From Marinospirillum sp. (GTDB lineage Bacteria; Pseudomonadota; Gammaproteobacteria; Pseudomonadales; Halomonadaceae), in the NCBI RefSeq assembly GCF_014859565.1, contig NZ_JACUUA010000055.1:1-19724 (forward strand): a stretch of 19,724 nt of DNA. Direction: 5' to 3'. Position 1 is the stretch's first letter. Every line of letters starts with the position of its first letter. Positions 1 through 7,163 of the stretch are shown piece after piece. Below the pieces are notes generated by a model. That model was not told the DNA's origin. It was given only the letters and a program-made list of their open reading frames with translations, and did not search any database. Made by a program: the position numbers and the translations under genes.

Positions 1-30
1 CTTTATGTCAGTTGCAATTAATGCTTAATT

Positions 31-83
31 TTATGCCTTGGCCTTGGTTTTACAGCAAAGGCTGTTCACCAACCAAGGCATAA
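31..83. terminator. Long imperfect inverted repeat at the 3' end of the cluster; possible terminator
   Basis: The arms 31-41 (TTATGCCTTGG) and 73-83 (CCAAGGCATAA) are perfect 11-base complements. Inside them, 44-48 (TTGGT) pairs with 68-72 (ACCAA), and 52-56 (ACAGC) pairs with 61-65 (GCTGT) around a four-base loop. Together these give about 21 base pairs interrupted only by small bulges. It begins 12 bases after the stop codon of the last minus-strand gene, where a terminator is expected. The 3' flank on the minus strand is A/T-rich but has no clean U-run, so a classical intrinsic terminator is not proven. An mRNA-stabilising 3' hairpin or a dispersed palindromic repeat are alternatives. Confidence 0.5.
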
Positions 84-95
84 CTTGTATTGATT

Positions 96-1094
96 TCAGC
101 GTGTTTTGGCTATTTTTACCAAGTCTTTCATCAGGTTTTTTTCGGCAACAGCCAGTTGTTGTAGTTGTGCAGCGATTGATTGTAAATCCTGTGAGTTTTC
201 TTTCTGGCGGCTGTATTGCACACAATCCAGCGCAAACTGACGCCAGTCATCCCCTATGCTGGTCATCTGTTGTGCCATTTCTGCCAGCACTGGCAGGTTG
301 ATCTTTTCGCTGGCTTCCTGCAAAAACGAGCCATACATAAAACGAAAACCAGCTCCCCCAGTGCCAATTTCTTCCTGCATTCGCACAATGTGAGTCAGGT
401 AGAGTCGATTGGCCTTAGCTTGGTGTGGATCGAGAGCCGCTATTTTTTTACTCAAGTGTTTGATACCACTCACACCAATCCAAGGCAGAGGCAGGGAGTC
501 GAGGATGCGGGTAGTGCTGGTAATGCTCTTGGTGATCAGTTTTTTCCAGTCTGGCTCAAGGGGGGAGGTGTCCAGCTGATACATTAAACCCTTGGGTGCC
601 AGTGCACCTCTGGCAAAGCGAGCCCGGTTTAAATCCTCTTGTGGACAACGCACCACCTCTTCCGCTACGGGGTCACTGATTAAGTAGTCCGTACCTTCTT
701 TGCCATAAACCAACAGGTTATGGGCATTAAAATGAAAACGCATCTCCTGAGGAAAGTAGGGTAACCAATACACGGAACATTGCAGGCCAATTAATTTTCC
801 CGCTTCCAAAGATTGATCCAGAGCCATTTGTCCAGCCAGTGGGCTGCGGAATTTTTCAGTATTCAGCTTTACACCCAGCCGCTTACACAGGGTTTTTATA
901 ATAAACAGTGGCGGCATACGATAGGCAATCAGGGGCTGTCCACTAATCTTGACCATTGGCAGGTAAGCAAATGCCAGGCCGGAGCCCAAACCAAAAGCCA
1001 TAGGTTCACTCATCGGTAAACCTGAGTGAGTCAGCAGGCTGGCAATGACACCGGTTTCGCAGTGGGCGCTTTGTTGGTGCTGAAAGCTATTCAT
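96..1094 (-). CDS. BtrH-type cysteine acyltransferase-like protein (BtrH N-terminal domain plus DUF4872-like C-terminus)
   Basis: This 332-residue protein starts at the ATG at 1094, which overlaps the upstream stop as ATGA. A longer in-frame ORF reaching 1313 only runs over the neighbouring gene. The N-terminal half matches the butirosin BtrH fold: His11-Cys12-Glu-Thr-Gly near the start, a glycine-rich GLGSGLAFAY stretch at 35-44, then Asn-Ala-His125-Asn and Ser-Asp141-Pro. These could form the Cys12/His125/Asp141 triad of a papain- or C39-like acyltransferase. BtrH itself moves an acyl chain from an ACP onto an amine (family knowledge). The C-terminal 180 residues are mostly helical and resemble the tail often fused to this domain. 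As last gene after darA-darB in a polyene cluster, it is a candidate for joining an ACP-bound acyl chain to the resorcinol hydroxyl. That role is inference; no signal peptide or membrane segment is visible. Confidence 0.72.
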   Translation of the reverse strand: MNSFQHQQSAHCETGVIASLLTHSGLPMSEPMAFGLGSGLAFAYLPMVKISGQPLIAYRMPPLFIIKTLCKRLGVKLNTEKFRSPLAGQMALDQSLEAGKLIGLQCSVYWLPYFPQEMRFHFNAHNLLVYGKEGTDYLISDPVAEEVVRCPQEDLNRARFARGALAPKGLMYQLDTSPLEPDWKKLITKSITSTTRILDSLPLPWIGVSGIKHLSKKIAALDPHQAKANRLYLTHIVRMQEEIGTGGAGFRFMYGSFLQEASEKINLPVLAEMAQQMTSIGDDWRQFALDCVQYSRQKENSQDLQSIAAQLQQLAVAEKNLMKDLVKIAKTR

Positions 1095-1498
1095 GGTTGT
1101 CTGTTCTGTAGTTGGATCAGCTCCTGTACGTCCATCCCGAACACCTCGGCATAACGTTGCAGTAACCTTAAGGGTAGTTTTGAATAAACCGAGGGTCGTA
1201 AATGGCGGCGGATACGCCACTGCCAGAAGCCAGTTGCCTGGGCAAGACTGGTCAAATCCAGTCGATGTTGGTACATCAGGTATTTTAAAGGAGAAGCCTG
1301 ACCTTGCTGCCACTCCTGTACAGCAGTCTCTGCCAAAGCTTCCAGCTCACTCACTGCCAGACGGGTCGCATAGGCTTCCGCTTCCCAGCCCTGACTGCCG
1401 GTGGGCACATATTGCCCTTGATCATCCACGGCATATAGTAGCTTTTTAATCCCTGCATGAGTGGATTCCTGATCCTGAGGGACTTCATCCTGCCGCAT
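1091..1498 (-). CDS. Small uncharacterised protein with helix-turn-helix-like C-terminus
   Basis: This is a 135-residue soluble protein with ATG at 1498. It overlaps the end of darB by 14 bases and touches the BtrH-like gene through ATGA at 1091-1094. The N-terminal part is acidic and holds a GWE motif near residues 37-39. The C-terminal part (about 70-130) is basic and aromatic: after SPLKYLMYQHRLD come a helix, the segment ATGFWQWRIRRHLRPS, and a closing helix with YAEVFGMDVQEL. The helix-turn-helix layout recalls Cro/XRE-like folds in which WRIRRH would be the recognition region. I do not recognise a characterised family. The tight coupling to darB and the BtrH-like gene argues for a role with them, either as a small accessory or scaffold protein or as a regulator. 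The DNA-binding reading is only a suggestion from pattern. Confidence 0.6.
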   Translation of the reverse strand: MRQDEVPQDQESTHAGIKKLLYAVDDQGQYVPTGSQGWEAEAYATRLAVSELEALAETAVQEWQQGQASPLKYLMYQHRLDLTSLAQATGFWQWRIRRHLRPSVYSKLPLRLLQRYAEVFGMDVQELIQLQNRQP

Positions 1499-2648
1499 GG
1501 TTGGTCACCGTCAGGTGCATAAAAGCACTGGAAAAACGCCCGCTTTCGGGAATGTAACAAAGAAGCTTTTGCTCTGGCTGCAAGCGCCCGGAGTTGAATA
1601 ACTCTTCCAGCATGATAAAAATGGAAGCCGATCCGGTATTTCCCTTCTGCACCAGATTGGTAAACCAGCGTGACTGAGGAATGGGTAATCCCGCTTTATC
1701 CAGCCCATCCTTTAGGCGGTCACGGAAGTATTCAGAGGAGTAATGCGGCAAGAAATAGTCAATATCCTCCGCCACCAAGGGTCTTTTCTGCAGAATACGC
1801 TTCAAAGCTTCTTCTACAGTAAGCCGAACAATATTTTCATTCAGTAATTTCACATTCTGTTTAAGCACCATGACCGATTGCTGTGTTCGCTGCTCAGGTG
1901 TATGACGCATCCAACCCTTCAGGGAGCCATCTTCTTGCTGTTCGGCACCAGCAAACATACAAGCAGGCATACGGTCAGCAAATGACAGCACGTCAATCCA
2001 ATCCACACGCAGGCTGATCCCTGTTTGGCGTGGTTTATCCTGCAGCAATACTGCACCGGCTCCATCGGAAAGCATCCAGCGAAGAAAGTCCTTTTCAAAG
2101 GCAATTTCTGGCTGCTTTTCCAGTTCGCTTAAACGATGCTCGTATTCATCATTAAAGTTACCAGCGTGCATCAGATTGGAAGCGACCTCCGACCCAGCAG
2201 CAACAGCTGTTGCTGCTTGTCCGGTGGCAACTGCCATCCAGGCATATTTAAGTGCGGTAATACCACAAAGACAGATACCTGATGTAGCGACTACTTCACA
2301 GGGAGGATTACCCAGCTCACCTTGTACCATCACTGCATGATTGGGTGCAATCTGATCAGGCAGAGAAGTACCCGCTGTCAGGCATTCGATCTGTTCGAGT
2401 GAAAAATACTCATCCTGCAAGCCACGAATGGCTTCTGCAGTCAGTTGGGCATTGGTGTAACGTGGTTTTCCAGTCGCAGGATCAATGACGTAATGGCGTT
2501 GTTTGATGCCATTGCTGCGCAAGATCAGTTTGCGAGCACGAGAGGGACGCGCACCAACCTGCCCAAGCCGCTGCTCCATTTCATCATTGCTGACCGGATC
2601 CAGTGGCATAAAAGCACTGATTTGATTGATATAAACTGTTTGTGTCAC
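1485..2648 (-). CDS. darB: Ketosynthase III-like dialkylresorcinol condensing enzyme DarB
   Basis: This 387-residue thiolase-fold enzyme is of the FabH/KSIII type. GTG at 2648 overlaps the darA stop as GTGA, with a GGGA ribosome-binding element seven bases upstream. The nucleophile region reads ATSGICLCG at 121-129, with Cys126 (or Cys128) as active-site cysteine. Pro-His302 is the KSIII histidine and GNTGSAS, with Asn337, supplies the asparagine, so the Cys-His-Asn triad is complete. DarB enzymes condense two acyl thioesters and cyclise them to a cyclohexanedione that is then aromatised to a 2,5-dialkylresorcinol (family knowledge). Adjacent darA supports DarB over a housekeeping FabH, as do the divergent nucleophile motif and the long insert at 225-260. 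Substrate chain lengths cannot be read from sequence. It may draw acyl chains from the shared ACPs. Confidence 0.8.
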   Translation of the reverse strand: MTQTVYINQISAFMPLDPVSNDEMEQRLGQVGARPSRARKLILRSNGIKQRHYVIDPATGKPRYTNAQLTAEAIRGLQDEYFSLEQIECLTAGTSLPDQIAPNHAVMVQGELGNPPCEVVATSGICLCGITALKYAWMAVATGQAATAVAAGSEVASNLMHAGNFNDEYEHRLSELEKQPEIAFEKDFLRWMLSDGAGAVLLQDKPRQTGISLRVDWIDVLSFADRMPACMFAGAEQQEDGSLKGWMRHTPEQRTQQSVMVLKQNVKLLNENIVRLTVEEALKRILQKRPLVAEDIDYFLPHYSSEYFRDRLKDGLDKAGLPIPQSRWFTNLVQKGNTGSASIFIMLEELFNSGRLQPEQKLLCYIPESGRFSSAFMHLTVTNHAAG

Positions 2649-3589
2649 GTGTTATCCCGTAGTTTCTCTCTGGATTCACCGGAAGGATCGGCAAAATAGG
2701 CTCTGGCTTTGCTCAGTCGCTGACGCAGTAGTGGCCGCAACAAGGCTTTGATGAGTGCACTGATAGGAACTACGGTTAAAATCAGCGTCACCAGAAACAC
2801 CACATAAATCATCAGCCCCAATCGACGTCCGGTACTACCGGGGGCACCCAGCTTCATCAGCAGACGACTCCAGATTTGAAAGCTGCGGTTGCCAATGTGT
2901 TCACTAGCCATCAGCTTTTCATTAATCGTGACGGCACCCAATCCCTGTAGCATTGAGGTGGTGACGGGTGCAGGGTTCTGAGTCAACCGCTGGGCAATAA
3001 CCACACCAAAGCGTGAGGCCTGATTAATTTGTTGTGCATCAATACCGGCTTTGGGTACCCAGGACCAGGCTTTCTGTTTACCCGTAAACATCCAGAGTGG
3101 TGTAGCAATAAAGCTGGCGGCACTTCCACACTGGTCGGTTAATACCAGATTATCAACCAGCCTGGCACCCAGCTGTTGCAGTTGCTGTTTGACTTTTTCC
3201 TGCGCTTGTAGCCACATATTACGACAACCTATCACGGTCACCACCGGTGTATCACGGAGCAGGTTTTGTGCTTCGGGGCTTTGCAGGAAACTACTGACAG
3301 GAAGAGAAGGCGACAGAAACCAGACCTGATAACACAAAATAATTAAATCATAACGTTGAGAAGTATCAATCGTGTATGGCTTGAGAGCCACAGGCTGCAT
3401 TTGCACGGTTTCCGGAAAAATTTCAAAAAACTTAACCATAGGCCAGGGAAATGGGAAAGCTTGCTCCGGTTGCAGCTCCAGAAAGTCAACTTTCAGCCCA
3501 TCCTCTGCAATTAAAGGTGCGCAAATAGAGTCCCGCAATCGACGGGTTTGTCCTGTTTGACTGTAATCAATGACCAGTATCCGACGCAT
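2645..3589 (-). CDS. darA: DarA-type dialkylresorcinol-forming enzyme (flavodoxin-like, membrane-anchored tail)
   Basis: This 314-residue protein has ATG at 3589 behind a clear AGGAAG element. The N-terminus MRRILVIDYSQTGQTRR is a flavodoxin-like phosphate-binding loop (S-Q-T-G-Q-T), followed by the expected alternating strands, for example YDLIILCYQVW near 80-90 and PVVTVIGCRNMW near 134-145. A strongly hydrophobic segment of about 20 residues at 262-282 (LGLMIYVVFLVTLILTVVP) suggests a C-terminal membrane anchor followed by a basic cytoplasmic tail. The length and this layout match proteins annotated as dialkylresorcinol condensing enzyme DarA, which turn the DarB cyclohexanedione into the aromatic resorcinol. 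It is the first gene after the 91-base gap and is coupled to darB by a 4-base overlap. The membrane anchor would place resorcinol formation at the inner membrane beside the polyene machinery, which is inference. Confidence 0.78.
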   Translation of the reverse strand: MRRILVIDYSQTGQTRRLRDSICAPLIAEDGLKVDFLELQPEQAFPFPWPMVKFFEIFPETVQMQPVALKPYTIDTSQRYDLIILCYQVWFLSPSLPVSSFLQSPEAQNLLRDTPVVTVIGCRNMWLQAQEKVKQQLQQLGARLVDNLVLTDQCGSAASFIATPLWMFTGKQKAWSWVPKAGIDAQQINQASRFGVVIAQRLTQNPAPVTTSMLQGLGAVTINEKLMASEHIGNRSFQIWSRLLMKLGAPGSTGRRLGLMIYVVFLVTLILTVVPISALIKALLRPLLRQRLSKARAYFADPSGESREKLRDNT

Positions 3590-3680
3590 GTATCTTCCTG
3601 ATTTCCCCTACCAAAAAACCGGCCAATATTGCCATAACGGAGTCACTAAAACCAGACAAGTGGTGTTGCAAAATGTGCTG
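3590..3680. other. Only sizeable internal intergenic gap (91 bases), between the APE block and the DAR module
   Basis: No ORF is supported here. It contains the palindrome CAATATTG followed, in the minus direction, by GGCCGGTTTTTTGG, which has a T-run but no strong GC stem. Minus-strand TTGTCT and TATGGC are 17 bases apart and could be a poor sigma-70 promoter. I see neither a convincing terminator nor a convincing promoter. Partial transcription reset before darA is possible. Confidence 0.4.
3594..3599 (-). promoter_or_regulatory. Ribosome-binding site of darA
   Basis: On the minus strand the sequence is AGGAAG, four bases before the ATG at 3589. It is one of the better Shine-Dalgarno elements in the cluster, which fits darA being the only internal gene not coupled to an upstream stop codon. 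Confidence 0.65.
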
Positions 3681-4100
3681 TTAACGCCTCAGGTGGATCA
3701 GATCCAGCTGAATTTCTGTTTGTGCCTGATCATGAACAAAACCACAGTCGGAAGGTACAGGTTCACTTCGTTGTTCCAGCGTGCAAAGGCTAAAACCCAC
3801 TGGCTCTAGTGGTATACCCCGACGTGAACGTCCCAGTTTGCCATCTCCGTCCAGATCCAGAAAAACACGAATGGCATACTGTCCCTGCGGTACCTGCACA
3901 AAACGAAAATAGGGCTCACTTGCAGAAATATCGATTCGAAGCTGCTGTTTGGCTGGGCTCCATTCAGCCTGATCAGCAACCACTAGTTCGGCATAAAGGG
4001 GTGCCGAAACAAGTGCATCACCTTTCACCAAGACCAGGATCTCACCTGCCTGCAAGCTGGGCACCATAAATAACACCACTAATAAAAACCATCGGCTCAT
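3681..4100 (-). CDS. Secreted DUF2141-family protein
   Basis: This 139-residue protein has ATG at 4100 that overlaps the phosphopantetheinyl transferase stop as ATGA. The first 18 residues (MSRWFLLVVLFMVPSLQA) form a classical Sec signal peptide with probable cleavage after Ala18. The mature part is a small beta-rich domain with the DUF2141 signature: PQGQYAIRVFLDLDGDGKLG, then RGIPLEPVGFS at about 109-119. The DLDGDGKLG segment resembles a calcium-binding loop. Two cysteines (in SLCTL and SDCGF) could form a disulfide. DUF2141 proteins are periplasmic or surface proteins of unknown role that recur in pigment and carotenoid loci (family impression, not proven). Its place at the end of the APE block suggests an envelope function related to the pigment. 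Confidence 0.75.
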   Translation of the reverse strand: MSRWFLLVVLFMVPSLQAGEILVLVKGDALVSAPLYAELVVADQAEWSPAKQQLRIDISASEPYFRFVQVPQGQYAIRVFLDLDGDGKLGRSRRGIPLEPVGFSLCTLEQRSEPVPSDCGFVHDQAQTEIQLDLIHLRR

Positions 4101-4729
4101 GTATTGGCTCCGGTTAAATGTTCATAACTGATCAGCACACCTGCTTCAAAAGCACGACACTCTTTCATACCTGTAAATGCTTGTGTATGGCACAAACATA
4201 ACTGTTGCTGCTGAAAAGTCAGGTGCTGCAAGGCTTGTGTAGCTCCGGTAATGCCAAGTCGTGACGGGGTATTTATATCCAGCGCCAGTGAGGCCATATC
4301 CCAGACACTTTTACCCTGCTGTTTTAACCAGGCTTCTCGTGCAGTCCAGTATTTCCAGAACAACTTATGTCCATCCGTTTCATTCAGCTGCAACAAGTGT
4401 TTTGTTTCTGCGGCACTGAAATACTCACCAGCCAATCGTTGCCAGCCTGGACGTGGGACTATTTGTTCCATATCACAACCCACAGGGCTGATAGCACCCA
4501 AGTACACCGCCAGATGGGTCTTGCTGTGGCTGATATTAAAATCGGGCAGACCGTGCTGCATAAAAAAGGGTTTGCCCATTGTTGTGCAGGTTATTTCTGG
4601 CAGAGCATCGGCCTGACCAATAAACCGTAAGTGCTTAAGCATTTTGGTGAGTAACCAACGCCCCGCAGCTGTGGGTGCATCATTCAGTCGCACCACAGCC
4701 AGATGACTGTGGTAAGGGTTTAAGACCAC
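4097..4729 (-). CDS. Sfp-type 4'-phosphopantetheinyl transferase
   Basis: This 210-residue protein starts at GTG 4729, overlapping the end of apeR by 10 bases. No in-frame ATG lies near the start. It shows the hallmark motifs of the Sfp/AcpT superfamily: NISHS at 65-69, the Mg-binding Gly-Cys-Asp86-Met-Glu88, and FWKYWTAREAWLK at about 124-136 with Glu132 and Lys136. It transfers phosphopantetheine from coenzyme A to the conserved serine of carrier proteins. Its natural clients here are the two ACPs ApeE (Ser41) and ApeF (Ser42). An in-cluster copy implies the pathway does not rely on the housekeeping AcpS. The length is typical of compact members of the family. The ribosome-binding site is weak, so coupling to apeR translation is likely. 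Confidence 0.92.
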   Translation of the reverse strand: MVLNPYHSHLAVVRLNDAPTAAGRWLLTKMLKHLRFIGQADALPEITCTTMGKPFFMQHGLPDFNISHSKTHLAVYLGAISPVGCDMEQIVPRPGWQRLAGEYFSAAETKHLLQLNETDGHKLFWKYWTAREAWLKQQGKSVWDMASLALDINTPSRLGITGATQALQHLTFQQQQLCLCHTQAFTGMKECRAFEAGVLISYEHLTGANT

Positions 4730-5949
4730 CGCCGAAAAACCAATGAGGTGTTAACACCACCAAAAGCAAAGTTGTTTGATTGGAAGTACTCAGCTTGCAG
4801 CCTTCTAGGTGTCTGTATTATATGATCCAGCTCACTGCAGGCTGGATCCGGTTCGGTGAGATTAAGTGTTGGTGCAAACCAGCCAGAATGCAGCATCTCC
4901 AGTGTTAACCAGGCCTCAATGGCACCACAAGCACCTAACGTGTGCCCAAAATAACTTTTTAATGAGGATATGGGGATATTTGCCCCAAACAGTGCAGCTG
5001 TAGCACGACTTTCTGCAAAATCACCAATACTTGTGGCTGTGCCGTGGGCGCTGATGTAGTCCATGGCTGAAGCGGGTAAACCGGCATCCTGCAGTGACAT
5101 CTCCATACAGGCTTGCATACTGGCTTCCGTCGGCTGGGTGATATGCCGGGCATCACAGTTAGTTCCAAAACCAACCACTTCGGCAAGAATCACTGCACCA
5201 CGAGCCTGGGCATGTTCCAGGCTTTCCAGAATCAGTGCTGCTGCACCCTCACCAATGACCAGTCCATCCCGTTTCAGATCAAAAGGTCTTGGAGTCAGAT
5301 GGGGTTGATCATTCATTTGGGTGGTGGCACGCAGGGTGTCAAAAACAGCCGCCTGTGAAGGGCAGAGTTCTTCTGCTCCACCGGCAACCATCACTTGTTG
5401 TTTGCCATAACGTATGGCCTCACAGGCATAACCGATTGCCTGACTGCCAGAAGTGCAGGTACTTGATGTAGGGATCAGGCGTCCACGCAAACCAAAAAAC
5501 AATCCTGTATTGGCGGCAGTGGTATGCGGCATCATCTGCAGATAAGTGGTGCCACCAATATTGCGAGTTGTGTGCTGCTCAAACATTGTGGCCATATCAC
5601 GAATTGCCGGGGTACTACCTACCGATGAACCAAAAGCGATTCCAGTCTGCCCACTGGTCAGCACCGGATCATCCAGCAGTCCGGCCTGGATTAATGCCAA
5701 TTCAGAGGCACGGGTGGACAACTGGGAAACCCGCCCCATGGAGCGGACTTTTTTGCGGGTATAGTGGGCCGGTAACTGAAAGTGATCCACCGGTGCTGCC
5801 AGCTGGGTATTCAGGCCATTAAAAACAGCCCAGTCCGGCATTTGTCGCACACCATTTTCACCGGCCAGCATCCGGGTAGATATTGTATGCCAGTCATCAC
5901 CCAGTGAAGTTACACCCCCCATACCGGTTACTACAACACGCTGGATCAC
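4720..5949 (-). CDS. apeR: Beta-ketoacyl-ACP synthase (second KS of the APE system)
   Basis: This 409-residue FabF/KS-alpha-type enzyme starts with GTG at 5949, overlapping apeQ as GTGA behind a strong GGAGG. Its active site is complete: Cys165 in SSTCTSGS, His302 in AHGTATSIGD, Lys331, and His336 in FGHTLGACG, with the C-terminal NFAFGGVN motif at 393-400. It differs from the neighbouring KS (apeO) in having CTSGS rather than CSSSA and a longer N-terminus. In APE loci the last KS gene of the conserved block is called apeR. The main elongation KS is ApeO with ApeC, so this enzyme probably handles an initial or auxiliary condensation, perhaps with different chain lengths. That division of labour is inference. 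Confidence 0.88.
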   Translation of the reverse strand: MIQRVVVTGMGGVTSLGDDWHTISTRMLAGENGVRQMPDWAVFNGLNTQLAAPVDHFQLPAHYTRKKVRSMGRVSQLSTRASELALIQAGLLDDPVLTSGQTGIAFGSSVGSTPAIRDMATMFEQHTTRNIGGTTYLQMMPHTTAANTGLFFGLRGRLIPTSSTCTSGSQAIGYACEAIRYGKQQVMVAGGAEELCPSQAAVFDTLRATTQMNDQPHLTPRPFDLKRDGLVIGEGAAALILESLEHAQARGAVILAEVVGFGTNCDARHITQPTEASMQACMEMSLQDAGLPASAMDYISAHGTATSIGDFAESRATAALFGANIPISSLKSYFGHTLGACGAIEAWLTLEMLHSGWFAPTLNLTEPDPACSELDHIIQTPRRLQAEYFQSNNFAFGGVNTSLVFRRWS

Positions 5950-6683
5950 ATCAGACCTCCGTTGACTGAAATCACTTGTCGTGTGATGTAACCTGCCGCA
6001 TCGGACATCAGGTAACTGGCAAGGCTTGCTACTTCGTCAGCCTGACCCATACGATTCATGGGAATCGACTGCAGAATACTACTCAAAACCTCTTCATCCA
6101 TCTGTAACATTTCGGTTTCTATCAGCCCTGGCGCAATACAGTTCACGGTGACTTTTCTTTTTGCCAGTTCGATAGCTAAGGCTTTGGTGGCACCTATAAT
6201 GCCGGCCTTGGCAGCACTGTAGTTGACCTGTCCCCGATTACCGGCCAGACCAGACACTGAAGACAGGGTGACAATACGCCCACCCTGACGCAGCCTCAGC
6301 ATTGGCATTACACAGGGCTGCAGGACATTATAAAAACCATCCAGATTGGTATGGATCACCTGGTTCCACTCATTTTCGGTCAATGCCGGGAAAGCCGCAT
6401 CTTTTGCCATGCCGGCATTACATACAACCCCGTAGTATGCACCATGCGTTTCAAAATCCGCTTCAAGAGCCTCGCGGCATCCGCTGGTACTGGAGATATC
6501 AAAACTCAACAGTCGCCCTGAACCACCTGCCTGATGAATCTGCTCCAGTGTTTGTTCACCGCCCTGCTGATCACTGTGGTAGTGCACCACCAGCTCAAAA
6601 CCATCCTGCGCCAGACGCAACGCAATGGCTCGCCCAATGCCTTTGCTGGCGCCGGTGACCAGTACCGTTCTTTTTTTTGTCAT
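5946..6683 (-). CDS. apeQ: 3-oxoacyl-ACP reductase (FabG-like, SDR family)
   Basis: This 245-residue short-chain dehydrogenase/reductase has ATG at 6683, six bases after the apeP stop, with AGGGA upstream. TGASKGIG at 10-17 is the Rossmann cofactor loop, NAG at 89-91 is the structural motif, and the catalytic set is Ser142, Tyr155 and Lys159 in the SSVSG and NYSAAKAG motifs. NGGLM closes the protein as in FabG. It reduces the beta-keto group of each ACP-bound elongation intermediate with NADPH, feeding the ApeI:ApeP dehydratase. It is of standard FabG length, and its context between dehydratase apeP and ketosynthase apeR makes the pathway assignment firm. A soluble cytoplasmic enzyme is expected. 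Confidence 0.93.
   Translation of the reverse strand: MTKKRTVLVTGASKGIGRAIALRLAQDGFELVVHYHSDQQGGEQTLEQIHQAGGSGRLLSFDISSTSGCREALEADFETHGAYYGVVCNAGMAKDAAFPALTENEWNQVIHTNLDGFYNVLQPCVMPMLRLRQGGRIVTLSSVSGLAGNRGQVNYSAAKAGIIGATKALAIELAKRKVTVNCIAPGLIETEMLQMDEEVLSSILQSIPMNRMGQADEVASLASYLMSDAAGYITRQVISVNGGLM
5956..5960 (-). promoter_or_regulatory. Strong ribosome-binding site supporting the GTG start of apeR
   Basis: Minus-strand GGAGG lies six bases before the GTG at 5949, inside the 3' end of apeQ. It supports the GTG start rather than any downstream codon. Confidence 0.7.
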
Positions 6684-6689
6684 TATCAG

Positions 6690-7163
6690 TTATCCCTGTT
6701 GTTGATCAGGTGTATCGGGAGCAGCATCCGCCTGCCAGGTGTTGACTCGCGCAGAAGCCAGTTCGTGATAACCATCCTTGAGGCTGCATTCAAAACTGCT
6801 GAGTTGGCCACTACGCTGAAGTAATTTTGCTTCACAAGTCAACAACAGCCCGGATTTAAAGCTCGGGGTGGTCGTTTTATAAGCTTGGGTTCCCAGCAAC
6901 ATGCCCATTGCAGGTTGTACATCAGTTGAGGGACTGGATGCAGCCTGAGCACCAGATGAAACACCAACGGTTTGAGCCATGATCTCCAGACCAAACCAGG
7001 CTGGCAAATCCCCTTGTTGATCCAGAAAAGGTGCCAGCACTCCCTGGTCAGAAACTCGGACTGAGCAGATAACATGATCCGCTGTCATCTGATGCACTGT
7101 TTCCAGCATCACCATGGGTGCTTCGTGGGGCAGGTAGTCTTGTGGTTTGAGGTCATTATTCAT
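6690..7163 (-). CDS. apeP: Hotdog-fold dehydratase subunit ApeP
   Basis: This 157-residue hotdog protein starts at the ATG at 7163, giving an 8-base overlap with apeO. A longer reading from 7208 lies entirely within apeO. LPHEAPMVMLETV at 11-23 matches the N-terminal helix of FabA/FabZ dehydratases, and the central helix reads LPAWFGLEIMAQTVG with Glu60 at the position of the FabZ catalytic glutamate. The HFPG histidine motif is absent. Since the partner ApeI has the histidine but lacks the glutamate, the active site is probably built across an ApeI:ApeP heterodimer, as reported for other APE systems. It dehydrates 3-hydroxyacyl-ACP to the trans-enoyl product and so makes each double bond of the polyene. 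Confidence 0.88.
   Translation of the reverse strand: MNNDLKPQDYLPHEAPMVMLETVHQMTADHVICSVRVSDQGVLAPFLDQQGDLPAWFGLEIMAQTVGVSSGAQAASSPSTDVQPAMGMLLGTQAYKTTTPSFKSGLLLTCEAKLLQRSGQLSSFECSLKDGYHELASARVNTWQADAAPDTPDQQQG

Noticed and set aside
1095..1313. N-terminal extension of the BtrH-like gene giving a 405-residue ORF
   Set aside because: The extra 73 residues lie entirely within the small helix-turn-helix-like gene in another frame and have no protein-like features; the ATG at 1094 forms an ATGA junction and starts right before the conserved HC motif.
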